From Diploscapter coronatus (lineage: Eukaryota; Nematoda; Chromadorea; Rhabditida; Rhabditidae): DNA of 64,000 bases. Shown here in pieces: positions 1 through 12,299 of this stretch. A program made the translations under genes and the position numbers. The stretch spans positions 77,523,201 to 77,587,200 of the forward strand of contig OZ038422.1 of the NCBI GenBank assembly GCA_964036155.1, given 5' to 3'. The notes beneath the pieces were generated by a model that saw nothing but the letters and a program-made list of their open reading frames with translations, did no database searches and was not told the origin of the DNA. Position 1 is the stretch's first letter. Every line of letters begins with the position of its first letter.

Positions 1-45
1 GAAATGGGCGGTCCGAATTCAGATGAGTGCAGGACAATTTATCCG

Positions 46-2624
46 ATGTCGAACCTAACCGACTACGTAGAGAGTATTCTGGGAGATCGATGTCAATCGG
101 TATGAAGGGAAATAACAACTATTATGACGCAGTATACTATTCCATAAATTTTGAAACTGGATTATCATTGTCTGAATCTGATATAATTTCAAGAGAAATC
201 CAATCATTATGCTGATCTTCGTTCAATCAATGAATTTCATAAGAATGGTTTAATTTACTTTTTAATTGCAAGAAATAGTCATCTTATATGTGAACTTCAT
301 TTAATGATACATAAAGCAGACCCCTCCACATAGGGAAAAATGCTAGGAAAAAAATTTAATGATACATAAATAATTTTGAACGAATATGAAGATTAATAAC
401 ATTTCAAAAATCATTATTTTCAGGACATGATAGTCATTCCAACGCTTATAATTTATTCGACGATTTTCGTTCTTGGACTAGTTGGAAACATATGCACTTG
501 TGTTGTTATATTATCGAATAAGGTATCATATGATTATCAGCTTATTAATTGTTAACCAATTTAGGCAATGCACAACCCCACTAATTTTTACCTATTCAGC
601 CTCGCTATTTCCGACATTCTAGTTCTAGTGTTAGGTAAGTTCCAGAGAAAATTAGATTTGTGTCAAAATTAAATTCTCACTCAGGGCTTCCAATGGAACT
701 TTATCAAGCGCTCGATTATGCCTATCCATACACATTTGGGGAGTATATTTGCAAAGTATAGAAGTTCACATTAAAGAAAAAAAACTAAACTTAACAAATT
801 TTAGGCCCGTGCATTTCTAATCGAGTTTACGAGCTACGCTTCGATTATTATAATTTGCTGTTTTTCGATAGAACGATGGCTAGCGATTTGGTGAGTACTG
901 AAGTCATTTAAAACCTAAATTAAAACTGATGATAAAGTTAAAATTCACCTTATTCCACTTCAATTTCAATATCAATTTATTTTAAAGCTAAATATCAACT
1001 GCAGTTTCAATTTCTACTCTCCAAGCTTAGTTCAAAGTCAATTTAAAACCGAAAATTAAATTGAAATGGCAAATTGACCAATTGATTGATTTTCATTTTC
1101 AGTTACCCTATTCGTCAAAAACTATTTTCCACATTTTCCCGAGCCTATCTTTTGATTCTGGTTGCATGGGTGGTTTCCTTCGTGGCAGCTTTGCCCATGG
1201 CCTTCATCGTCAAAATCAATCGACTACCTTTGCCTGACTTTGCCAGGGACCAGGAATGGACTCATACGGTAAGAAAACATTCTTTAAGATTTGTATTGAT
1301 TTTCTTGTTATTTATCGATTTTTCAGATATCCCGAGACTCTCAAACTGTTGATCGAACCGATTTTTGCGGAATGAATAACGACGAGCCGGAACAACAGAA
1401 AAGACTAATTTACTTCGCCTTCTTTGCCTTTTTCATGATTCCAGGTGAAATTAACTCAAATAAAATTTTTTTTAAATATTCATTTTCAGCGTTAATAATC
1501 ATGCTATTATACGGACATATCGCTATAAAATTGCGATCAGCCGATAGATATTTGCAGGATGAAAAACCGAGTAATAGTGAACGCAGAAGTAGATCCACTG
1601 GAACTGTCTTAAAAATGCTAAGTAAGAAATTTTCTAAAAAATATTTAAACTTAAATTTAACTAATACCTAAGAGTTGATTTTCAGTATCAGTCGTAGTTA
1701 CGTTTTACTTATGTTGGCTTCCGTTTCATATCCAGAGAATTTTGTCCGTTTATATGATGAACAACAGTCAAGAAGTTTCATCCGCAGTGCAGTTTCTATC
1801 AACTCTAGTATATTTCATTTCCGGTAGGTTCAATGTGATCAAAATAAGAAATTCGATGTTTAATAATGACATAGTAATGTCATTCCCGAATCTCTATCCG
1901 AAATAACAGGCAAATATGTAGGCACTTAAAATCTATTTCAGGCTATTTTTACTATTCGAACTCGGCGATAAATCCAATTCTCTACAATATTCTATCACAG
2001 AAGTATCGTACGGCTTTTTGCAGAACCATACTTGGGGAAAGATTGACGAAGCGAATATTTCCTAATTGGTGCGAACGGAAGGTTTTACTTCATGGGTAAG
2101 AATTTTTTGTTCTAAATCGAACTAAATTTAAAATGCTACCTTTTATAAACAATATATGAAAATTTGACACACCACCTAGGCGAAATAAGATATCATGTTC
2201 GTCGCTAAAACTCGGTGCTGGAAAGAGCGCGCTCCAATAAAAAATGAGCGTTTTCCCTTTTCTTCTTCTTCTCCACAATACAGGTGAAAGGAGGAATGTC
2301 ATACATTTCTCATCGAAGCGCGTTCTTTCCAGCGCTGAATTCTAGCGGCGAGCACGATATGAAGGAGTTTGAATATGATATCTTTTCTCATATTATTTTT
2401 CATGCTTTGCGTTTACAAACTACTCAAAATAGTCATATTAATCTTTAGAAAAAGAATATTTTGTGTAATTTTCTGAAGACACAACTTTCAGAAGATCTAA
2501 CGTCGAAATCACCTCTAACGTGCATAAATGCTCGATATCTATGGCAAAACCACTACTAATGGACCAGTCAACGAAAAACGGAAATAGGGATTGGGAAAAA
2601 TCAACTAAAGCTGATCTTGTATAA
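46..2624 (+). CDS. nmur: Neuromedin-U-receptor-like peptide GPCR (class A)
   Basis: Eleven exons, all phases consistent: 46-99, 424-522, 565-634, 685-755, 805-890, 1103-1268, 1327-1444, 1490-1621, 1686-1823, 1942-2095, 2492-2624; 406 aa. A seven-pass plasma-membrane receptor expected to bind an amidated neuropeptide and signal through G proteins. Visible marks: N-glycosylation site NLT at residues 3-5, TM1 with GLVGN, TM2 with LAISD, the Cys ending GEYIC before TM3, the DRY-type motif as SIERW, CWLPF in TM6 and NSAINPILYN in TM7. The TM3 and TM7 patterns and the ILSNKAMHNPTN loop are typical of neuromedin U/PRXamide receptors; the ligand is inferred. The start is the first ATG of an exon whose peptide begins MSNLTDYVESILG. 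The last intron (2096-2491) carries an inverted-repeat element. A different peptide-GPCR subfamily is possible. Confidence 0.85.
2190..2360. repeat. Imperfect inverted repeat (foldback/MITE-like) in the last nmur intron
   Basis: Two arms of about 47 nt (2190-2235 and 2313-2360) are reverse complements at most positions. Both contain a GCTGGAAAGA-GCGC type core. A spacer of roughly 77 nt separates them. The arms are GC-richer than the surrounding intron. I saw no clear target-site duplication and no second copy in the window, so assignment to a mobile element is inference. Confidence 0.5.
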
Positions 2625-2985
2625 TTATTTATTATCTGGAAATATTTAGATTTAATTCACTCTCATCTCATATTAAAATTCGGGTAAATGAATTATGATA
2701 TCGGCATTTCTCATTATAAAATGGGTGATTCTCAGTCTCAACAATTATTATTTTATTCAAAGAAAAATAAATTATTTTGATTTTATTCTCCAGTTTTAAT
2801 TATTTTGAAGTTTAGATATTTTTCGATTGCTCGGTCTGTACAATTTTTTGTGGGGGAAATAGGATGGCTTTTAATGAAATTAGAAAAAAGCAAAATCGTT
2901 GCAAGGCACATGTGTTTGTGCCTACATGTTATTCCATGTTTAAAATAGTTTTTTTTTTTTTTTTAATTTTATCGACTTGCTCAGA

Positions 2986-4995
2986 ATGTCGAACGAAGTC
3001 ACAAAATACCGCGTGCTTGCGAAAATCGAGTTCCTCATGTGGGACCTGTCCAGACAGCTCGTGGAAATGCCTACAAGCACGATCATCATCAAGAGGTCTC
3101 ATTTTTCTAACTTTTGAAATAATTTTCACTAAAAACATTTGATCAACTTTCCTATTTTCAAAATGGATAAAACTCCAAAAATTCAAAAATATAAAAAATT
3201 TGAAGAGAAGCATTTTAGCAGTCCAGACGAAAGCCTACATCAGTCAAAATTCCGTCGGACGATGGGTTTCAAGGCCGCCTGCGAGTTGTCGATTCTGTCG
3301 CAAATTTACACACTTCTGCTCACAAATACTCATGTTACAAAAAGGTTGGATTATTTTATTTAAAAAAAATAAATTTTGTTTCTTTTAATTTGTTCTTTTA
3401 AAATCCATATAAAATAATATTCATTTCAAGGCTATTCCATTGATTTTAAAAAATTATTTTAAGTATTCTTCAGAAGTCTCTACTACGATAACAAGGCTTT
3501 GTTCAAGGAGCAGCGGTATGCCGACAACGCTTTGACGAGCGTGTGTGAAGTGCTTGGGGAGGGAAGGCTTGCACTCAACGTGGTATTATTTTATACTAAT
3601 CTTTATTTTTAATTTCGTTTTTTTTCCATATTTTTATCGATTTCCCAAATTTGCAGATTTCCTGTGGCAAGGGTTTGGCGTTCGGGCCGATGTCTTTCAT
3701 TTTCGGCGACTCTTTGATCGATTGCAACCTGCAGCCTATCGTTTTATCAGATTTTATTTTAATTTTTCTCTCATTTTCTATTCAAATAAATACAAATTTT
3801 CAGAGTCCCTCCTCGAATCGCGAATTCTGACGCACTGCGACAACGTGCTTGTCGTGGAAAAGGACACCGTCTTCCAAAAACTGATCGACTCGAGTTTCCA
3901 CACGATTCTGCCCAGAACTCTTTTGGTTACTGTAGGTTTTTCTTCGAAATATATTTTTATCAGAATAAAGATAAATCTTTCGACTTCCCATAGTTTATCA
4001 TCAACTGATCACAATATCGCTGTTTTTATATTCCTCGCTAAATCTGGAGGTTTAAAAATACAGAGAGAGGGATAAAAGCTGGCAAAATATAGGATGCTTA
4101 GCTTCCAAGAATAGAAATTGAAACCATAGGTTTTTCATTGTCAGGGCAAAGGCTACCCCGACATCTGCACTCGGCGTTTCCTCTCCTGGTTGCAGAACCA
4201 GTTGGGAGTTCCCATTTACGGATGCTTCGATGCCGATCCGCATGGTATTCCTCTTTAAATTTATGTTTTTATTTTACAAAATTTCATGAATCGAAATCGC
4301 TTTGACGTACAAATACGGCTCGATGAAGGACAAGAAAGAGGCGCAGGACGCGTCCGTCGATTTGATTTGGATTGGGTATGGAGTTAAAAGGAAAATAAAG
4401 CTTTTAAAAATAAAAAACTGATTTGAAAAATAATCACCTTTTATAATAATTTTAAGAATTATTGAAGAAAAGATTCGTAAATGACGGAAAACTCTCGAAA
4501 AATATCATATCTTGTGTGTTTTTTAATCCCTTATTTTTCGATTTTCTTTCAGCTTCAAACCATCCGACATTTCCTCGTACACCATCGAGCCGCACCACTT
4601 TCTGCCCCTGATGAACCAGGACTTCGTCAAGATTTCGCGGATTTCAAAGCGAGCCGCTTTGCTCAGGGAAAATGCTATCGTTAATGAGGTTTGTACTTTT
4701 CAAATTTTAGCTTTTTCAGAACAAAACAACTTTTTTTTGTAATATTTATAATTTTATCTCCGAAAAAATTTTGATATAATACTTTTTTCTTAAAAATATA
4801 ATAAATTAAAATATGACAACTTTAACAATTTTTCAGTTAGAATTGCTGAGACAGATGCGTTCCAAACTGGAGATGGAAGCCCTGTATTCCTACTCGCAGT
4901 GTCTGCTTCGCGAGTATTTGGCCCCAAAAATGCAGAGTGCTGGAAGGCCGAGAATCGATGTTTTCGACACCGACGGTGAAGAGATGGACATCTGA
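2986..4995 (+). CDS. spo-11: SPO11 meiotic double-strand-break transesterase (Topo VIA-like)
   Basis: Nine exons: 2986-3095, 3219-3344, 3474-3582, 3657-3740, 3806-3931, 4145-4244, 4288-4375, 4553-4688, 4837-4995; 345 aa. SPO11 makes the DNA breaks that start meiotic recombination, attacking DNA with a tyrosine. Visible: the winged-helix 5Y-CAP motif RSLYYDN (tyrosines 82-83, the second being the usual nucleophile), then SCGKGLAFG, then the Toprim fold with VVEKD (Glu161) and DADPHG (Asp214, Asp216), which bind Mg2+. The C-terminal half (IEIALTYKYGSM..) also matches the family. The start ATG sits one base after a polypyrimidine-CAG acceptor, suggesting a trans-splice or 5'UTR splice site. Two oddities: exon 5 must use the second AG of CAGAG, and exon 7 lacks an acceptor AG (bases 4286-4287 are AT). 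It lies 361 bp behind nmur on the same strand. Confidence 0.9.
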
Positions 4996-5341
4996 CTAGA
5001 AAAATGAGAGACTAGTTGTGTAATTTTTAAAAGATAGAAATTGCAACATTTTTGAAGCCAGTCAATATTCCTAGTAAATTATTTTATTATGAAAATAAAA
5101 TTGCGACAATTTGAAGATAAGTAAATTATTGGTTTCCAACTAGCAAAAACGATATTGTGAAATATTTTGTAAAATTGTGTAGATATTAGATGAGAAACAA
5201 GTGAAGCTATTTGAAACTCCGACTCGGAGTCATTTTCGTCCGAATTTCTCGGAATTAAAAAAAAAATCATAACTCCGAATAGCTCTGGAAACAGAATAAA
5301 GAAAAGATATCCAAAATTGAAAGAAAAGAACCTTTGAATAA
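4996..5341. other. Convergent intergenic gap between spo-11 and the kelch gene
   Basis: No coding signal. It holds the 3' ends of two genes that meet tail to tail, including an AATAAA motif at 5094-5099 for spo-11. Confidence 0.6.
5094..5099 (+). terminator. Putative poly(A) signal AATAAA for spo-11
   Basis: A canonical AATAAA hexamer about 100 nt downstream of the spo-11 stop codon, in AT-rich sequence. Position fits; usage is not shown. Confidence 0.4.
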
Positions 5342-7755
5342 TTATTGCAAGTTCTTGAAATCGATTTTACCAACAACTGTCCATTTATCAGTTAATAGAT
5401 CGTATTCCTCTATTTGACTGCATGAAACCAATTCACCATTCAACTGTATTATTCTAAATTCATATCACAATTACTACAGAAGTTTGAACATATTAGCCCA
5501 CCCTCCGATTGCATACAATGATTTATTTGCGACAATGAGTGAATGACGATATCTTTTATACTTCATATCTGCGATTTCAGACATTCGACTGTCAACTGGG
5601 GCTGAGGGATCGAAACACAGACAGGATTTGAATACTTCATTACTAAATATATAATAATACATTATTTATCATGCAAAATTAACGACTTCCATCCTCCAGT
5701 TATGTAAATTTCTTCATTTAACGATGCAACTCCGAAATGAGTTCGCATTTCTGGAAGCTCTCCAATTTCAAGCCATTCCTGTTCATCGTCTGATAATCGA
5801 TATACCTTATTACTATTCCATCCACCAATAACTGAATACTCATAATTACAATAATGAGTGAATGCTATAATATGACCGTATAAAATTTCATCGCATGTTA
5901 TTGGTTGAGCACCGCTAGTTGGAAGAGGAAGAGCTGGTCCTGTTTGCCATTTTCCATCTATTAAAACCTGAATAAATTATTTCATAGATTTTCATTCGAT
6001 CTTCTTACATCAACTCGATTCGTATTTTCCCTTGTTTCAGGATCCTTTCCACCCAGATAATATAATTTGTCCTTGTAATAAGTGACAGATGCACTTTGAC
6101 GCCATTCAGGAGGGTCCGGACCTGTAATATTCTTTGAATCGATCACTTATTGATTTGTTGAGCAGACCTCTCGAAATTTGTCGAGTACTCAAGTCAAATA
6201 TTTCGAACGATTTCCCAAATGAACTAATTCCAAAAATCTGAAATTTGAGAAATTATTAAAAATAACGAACACAAGAATTTACTTTATCCTGTGTAGTTGC
6301 TACTTCATATGGCCAATAGTAATTGTGAAATTTTGCAATCTCTTCTACTGAGCAGGTAAATGGTTTGAACAAGCATATCCTTCCTTCATATTTGCCATTA
6401 TTTGAATAGAAACCTAAATTATTACGATCGTTTCAAAGTCTCTTACTAGCTTTCAACATAATTTCTTACAGTGAAATAAAATTGTATGGCAATAACTTTT
6501 TCCGACTTCACGCCATTTATTCGTTCGTGGATTGTATTCCTCGATTGAATCGCAAAACTTGTTAAGATAATCTTTTTGAAATCTAAGTTACAAATATTTC
6601 GTATAGAGATATACAAAATCCCAGCTCACCCTCCGATTGCATACAATTTCCCGTTATCGGCAATGAGTGGATGACCATATCTTGCATAATTCATATCAGC
6701 GATTTGAAAAATTCTTCTTCTAAATGGAGCTGAGGGGTCGAAACCCAGACATAATTTTAATACACCAAACTCAGAATAACTAAATATATAATGACGCATT
6801 ATTTATCATACTAAATTAACTATCTCGTTCCTCCAGTTATGTAAAGTTCTTTATTTAACGATGCAACTCCAAGATAATATCGGTAGTTTGGAATCACTTC
6901 GACTTTAATCCATTCCCGTTCATCGTTTGATAATCGATATATTATAATATAATTAGACCATACACCAAGAGCTGAATATCCATAATTACAATAATGAATA
7001 TGCTATAATGTGACCGTATAAAATTGCATTGGATGTTATTGCTTGAGCATGTTTAAGTGGAAAAGGAAGAGCAGGTCCTGTTTCCCATTTTTCATCTATT
7101 AAAATCTGAATAAATCATTTCATGGACTTTCATTCGATCTTCTTACATCAACTCGTGTCGTATCTTTCTTTGTTTCAAAATAGTATCCACCCAAATAATA
7201 CAATTTGTCTTTGAAATAGACGACAGATGCAACATCACGCCATTCAGGAGGATCTGGGCCTGTAAAATTCTTTGAATCGATCACTCATGGATTTGTTGAG
7301 CAGACCTTTTGAAATTTGTCCAGTATTCAGGTCATATATTTCAAATAATTTAAATTGACCGGTAATTGCAAAAATCTGAAATATGCGAAATTAATAATGC
7401 CAAATAAAATAATTTACCTTATCTTTTGCAATGTCTACTTGGTATGATCGTAACCAAGCACTAAATCTCGCAATCTGCTTAACAGAATTAGTATGCGAAT
7501 CAAACAGACAAATTCTTCCTTCCCAAGTTGGGCCGTCGCTATAAAGCACTAAATACTAAAATTAGCTTTCGTTCATACGAGAAATATTTTCCTACTATAG
7601 AATGGAATTTTTCTATCGAGTACGAGTACTATCGGTCGATATTTCTTGATTATTTGCATCATCCGTTTGTTAGTCCAGGCCAATTGTCCCAGATCTTTTA
7701 ACTCGGGATATTTGCAGATCAACAATATAATTTCGACTGGTAAATTGGCTAGCAT
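5342..7755 (-). CDS. F-box protein with two tandem kelch units (frameshifted in unit 1)
   Basis: Thirteen exons, 5' to 3': 7755-7596, 7548-7418, 7375-7306, 7259-7147, 7105-6821, 6779-6630, 6582-6470, 6413-6283, 6237-6168, 6121-6009, 5967-5684, 5642-5502, 5453-5342; about 624 codons if the frame is kept. The N-terminus MLANLPVEIILLICKY..LAWTNKRM is an F-box, which recruits Skp1; kelch blades (YYLGGYYF, ITGG, YAIGG) would bind a substrate. Exons 2-7 and 8-13 are a duplicated block with matching exon sizes (131/131, 70/70, 113/113, 285/284), joined in phase, so one protein with two propellers is likely. Unit 1 lacks 2 nt relative to unit 2 near 6997, producing a TAA at 6986-6988. An acceptor precedes the ATG by 14 nt. 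This could be a recent pseudogene or a sequence error. Confidence 0.75.
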
Positions 7756-8704
7756 CTTTGTTAAGAGACCTAAACAATAAAAATGGAAGTAGTAAAAGAG
7801 TTGATTGAACAAGAAAGTCTGGAATTAGTGAGTTGGAAATTGATCATCGAAGAAAGGAGAATGAAACTACTAAATTGATGTTTCGCAATTTTTATCAGAC
7901 TAAAAATCGATTCCTAAAACTTGAAGATAGATACTGAACTAAAACTATCTTTGTATTTACTTATCAGTTATAAACGACGCAAATGCACACCTCGTATCAC
8001 TAGGTATTTTCCGTGATTACTAACGCTATGATTAAGAGCGCAAGTCACGTTCACTGTGAAGTCAAAGTCAAAGAAAGCAATTTCGATAAAATGTTCAAAA
8101 AGTTTTAGAAAATTTGCGAAGCGATTTAAAAAAAATTTCGATTGTAATAATTAATATTTTTGTTTTCCTCATTTTCTTGTATAATTTCCAATGAAAGTAT
8201 TCTTCAAAGTTCTTGAATTTAAACGAGATTTATTTTTGCTTGCCTAATTAGCCTTAAATATGCAAGTGAATTATAATCGTGCTCTTTACACTACAAATTT
8301 CTGAAGAGTTCAGAAATATTCTACGCTGTTTCCTTTTTATTCTATTTAGTATTTTTTTTTTAATTAATTAATCATCAGCCCAAAAATGGCTTTATTCAAT
8401 ACCAGTAAACTCGAATCGGATATTTTTCCAAGATAACACTAAAATAGCATCAGCCAAATTGATCGAAAACGAATCATCTGAGAGGAGTTCGATAAAATAA
8501 TGAATGTCAGAAGGCAAAAATGGCACATTTCAACAATAGAAATACTGAGTTATCCAATATTTGATTAGACGAAATTTGTTAAAACTTCCAAAGAATGACA
8601 GTAATTTGAGGATTGAGTGTTGATGCGTAGAAAGAAATGAATTTGACATGAGTGGGAATTATTGATATTTTAAAAATTAACAGAATCATAAAAATCGACA
8701 ACTT
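7756..8704. other. Intergenic sequence without recognised gene
   Basis: Lies between the kelch gene 5' end and the 3' end of the adaptor gene. AT-rich, with a short T run near 8349-8359. No exon with splice-consistent phase found. It should contain the kelch gene promoter. Confidence 0.5.
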
Positions 8705-11700
8705 CTAAATTTGTCGTTCGAAAGTCGGCGACGGTGAGGAGCAGGTGGTTGCGTCTCGGATTCCGGAATCTATCGACGAGTTTGAAGAGCTGAAACATAG
8801 ATACTAGTTGGTTTGAGAGGATTCACTTCTTGGAAAACTCTTGCAATTTAAATAATCTCAGATTATAAAACTTTCTTCAAATTAGTCTAGATAATTGAAT
8901 TGATTTAGTATTTTTTTTCTAGAAAATTGACTTTAATGAAAGTTCATATGATCTGAAGGAAATTAAACTTATGAAGAAATGTTTTTTTCCTATTCTAACA
9001 TATAGAAAATGAACTGATTAATTACCGATTCTTCTTGACGCCTACGGAAGAATTAGACGCCGAAGAATTTGAATATGACATTGTTGAAGTTGAGGTTGAA
9101 CAGCCAGAAGATGGATGCTCTCTGAAAGTGATAAATTTCAAATTGTAAACTAAACTAAGGTTGAAATTTTTAAAGAAAATATTGAAATTCTAACCCTCTT
9201 GGTGACTGAGGTCCATCTGAAGAACAGGATTCACTCTCCGTATCGTCGCTATTGACGTGCAGACACCTCACTCCATTCACGATGCTATTCGACTGACGTA
9301 GCAATTCAGAAGGTCGTCGTGGCTGAAATTCCGAGTTTAATATCGTTCAGTAATTTAGGAATGAAGTGATTTAGAAGATCCTTCCATATTATCTTCATAT
9401 AATGTCATGATATTTCTTAATCTTCTTTAATATTATGTTTTTTACCAATCGTCTATTCCCGAATCGATTACTGCTCCTTGGAGGTATGGGAATCCTGAGC
9501 ACGGAGTTCTGTCGACTGAAGTACTGAGGTTGCGAGTCATCCACGTAGAGAGTCGTTATGGCACACATCGATGACGAAAATCGGTCATCGAATTCGTCCT
9601 GAATCAATATGTCTTTGATTTATTACTGATCTCTCAAGAAACCATTTGATTAGTTACGATTTTATTTGAACCGGAAATGCCATAAAATGGAATACTTACA
9701 TGCTCTTTTAGGAAAAATATTGACGAAAAATGATCGAGAAATCTGATAAAAAGTATTTGCGATAAAGGCATCGATCATCACATACGAAGAATTATGTAAA
9801 ACAGAATTTTATCCTTACAAAATTCTATCCTATTTCGCATGTGACGATACTACAACAATGCAATTACTTTTCAAATCGTCTTTTATGTGGAAACTTGATA
9901 ATTTTTCGATTTTGACTTAATTTTCTCACCTCCGCTTCATGTCCATCGACCTCTAGCGAAGTCGCACTCGCCGTTCGTCTGACGCCGTTCTGCTTGATCT
10001 CACTGATTTGATCTCCAAGTGATAGTAATTGTTGAAGCAGGTTCAGGTCGTTCTCCATTAGAGAGAACTGCAATTAAATTGATGATGATTTTAGCACTTT
10101 ATTAAATATCCTTTCATTTATATACTTTATTCAAGGATTTACGATTTTCTATATAAAAAAGTAGTAAAATTTCATGTTATTATGCCTTGTTATTCTTTAT
10201 TCATTCATGGTCACTAGCCATACAATTTACAATCCTCTTATTTATTCCCTTTCATTCATTCACTTTTCATTGCTTTGGTCACTTCACCTCCAGGCATTAA
10301 TCTTTCCTACAAACTATGCCGTTTCCTTAGAAAGCAAAAGCAAATGATATATTTTGGATATTAATTAAACCGAAGCATTGACATTTTATATTTGTAAATA
10401 TCGCCATTCTTGAAATGATAAAATGCTACATTATCATAACTTATTATGCGCTTTCTTTAGAAAGAAAGGCAAACGATATATTTTTGACATTCAAAGTATT
10501 AGTAAATTTTGAACTGTCTTCATTTTTAGCGTGTAAAATATTGAAATACATACAGAAAAAATCATTTCAAAATTTTTTTTGTAAAATATCTGCATCTTTC
10601 GGATGAAAAATATGATATTTTTAATATAATTCACTCAAAACACTTTCAGTCATATGTTTGCTGAGTAAACCTTCTAGAATAAAGATTTCGGCTCTAGCAA
10701 AGATTATTCTGATCGGCAATGTTAGCTGGACTACGCAATGCGGATAAAGTGACGCAACTAGATAAACTTAGAGATCGAGGATGAAAAAGAATAGGAGGTG
10801 CTAAGATGGATACGGATTTATCGATATTTAAAAGTTAGATATTTGAAATCCTAGTTTAGCCTATTTTTATGAAGTTGAATTTTAAATATTTAACATTCCT
10901 TCTTCAAGCTAAATTTGAAAGTAAAGTTGAATTTTGACCATGTCATGCATTTTTATGCAAAATTTCTTTGATTCCTAGAAAATGTATCAATTTTGCATCA
11001 ATTAATCGATCGAATTTCAATTCGAAAATTGCATCTCTCATTCATCGACACGAAATTTGTCAATTCTGCTCTATTTCTCCTGTGCATATCCCTTGCCCCT
11101 CTTTGTACATTCATTTCAATATGAAATATATGAAATTGCCCAGCTGCCGCTAGTCCCTATTATGGTCAAAGGAAAGCAGAACGGGCAATCAATTTATTCA
11201 GCATGAATGACGCAAAATTGAATAGGGGTAAAGCTTTCTACCCGATCTACCGATTTTAAAAACCGATCATTTTCACTTGTTTTCTTTTGAAATTCTGAGA
11301 TCGGGGTTAAAAATAATCGTTCGAGGATCTGGGTTTTGATAAGTACTGAGGCCTCATATTTTTCTAGTTTAAAGCCTGGAATTACAAAATTTAGAATAAG
11401 AACTATTTAGTTTCTTGCTCGAAATCCTGTCCAAAAATATGCATAAAATTTCTTATTTTCTCAGATCTTGGTACTTATTTTCTTTTCTCTGTTCAAGTAC
11501 AAATGACAGCGGGAGTGTGGGGATTTCTCTATGATTTGGATTGTCTTTGTTGTTTACGTTTATAGTATTTCTCCATTCTATGAGAAAGGAGAGCCCATAA
11601 ATGGGAAAATGAGAGAAATCGAGAATGTTTACTGAGGCCAAACACAGCTCTGAGTCTGACTTGGGAGCAAATTCTGAGCTGCCAGATTAATTCCCAGAAC

Positions 11701-12299
11701 CGTTCGCATCAAGAGATGATTAGGTAAGCGGCGAAAAATCGGGAGACTTTTTTGCAAGAAAACCGGAAAGCTTTGTGATGCAATCAGAATTGGAAAAGGC
11801 ACGAACCTGAGTGATTTTTTTTTTCAGAAAATGATATCGATTATTCTATTTAGATTTGAAGATCTAATTTTGTATTCTCTAACAACTTGAGATTGATAAT
11901 TTATACCACAGAATGTTGTTGCGATTACTTAAAATTTTCGAATAGACCAGTCAACTAACCATTTTTTCTCGAATCGCGTCGAAAGCCGTCGGAAAAACTG
12001 CCGGCTCAGATCGCTCAGAGCACGATGGTTGAGGTGTCGGATTGGTGTTGTTCATCGTACTCATTCGGTTGTACATATTCTGAAAGGCAATTATACAAAC
12101 TCTATCAAGAGTACCTTCTATTAATTGGAAAGGGCTGGATTTGATTAGAAAAAGTAAATTTGTGCAATTTCGTTACCTGTAACGACGCGTTAGCATTGAC
12201 TTCTTCCTCCAAGTTGCAAAACGATCTCGCTTTTTTGTATCGTTCGAGTCTTCGTAGTCGATTCGCACAGATTTGTCGGTATTCGGTAAAATCTTCCAT
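8705..12299 (-). CDS. LURAP1/FAM89-like adaptor protein
   Basis: Seven exons, 5' to 3': 12299-12177, 12079-11960, 10067-9930, 9598-9446, 9322-9195, 9121-9026, 8789-8705; 280 aa, all phases consistent. The N-terminus (MEDFTEYRQICANRLRRLER) is basic and helical. The segment ENDLNLLQQLLSLGDQISEI (exon 3) resembles the core helix of the leucine-rich adaptor (LURAP1/FAM89) family, which links kinases such as MRCK to the cytoskeleton. The rest is low complexity: acidic and Ser-rich stretches and a tail SSPSPTFERQI. Intron 2 (10068-11959) is 1.9 kb, long for this locus, and may hold regulatory sequence. Gene structure is strong; the family call rests on one short helix and is tentative. No membrane segment or signal peptide. 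Confidence 0.65.
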
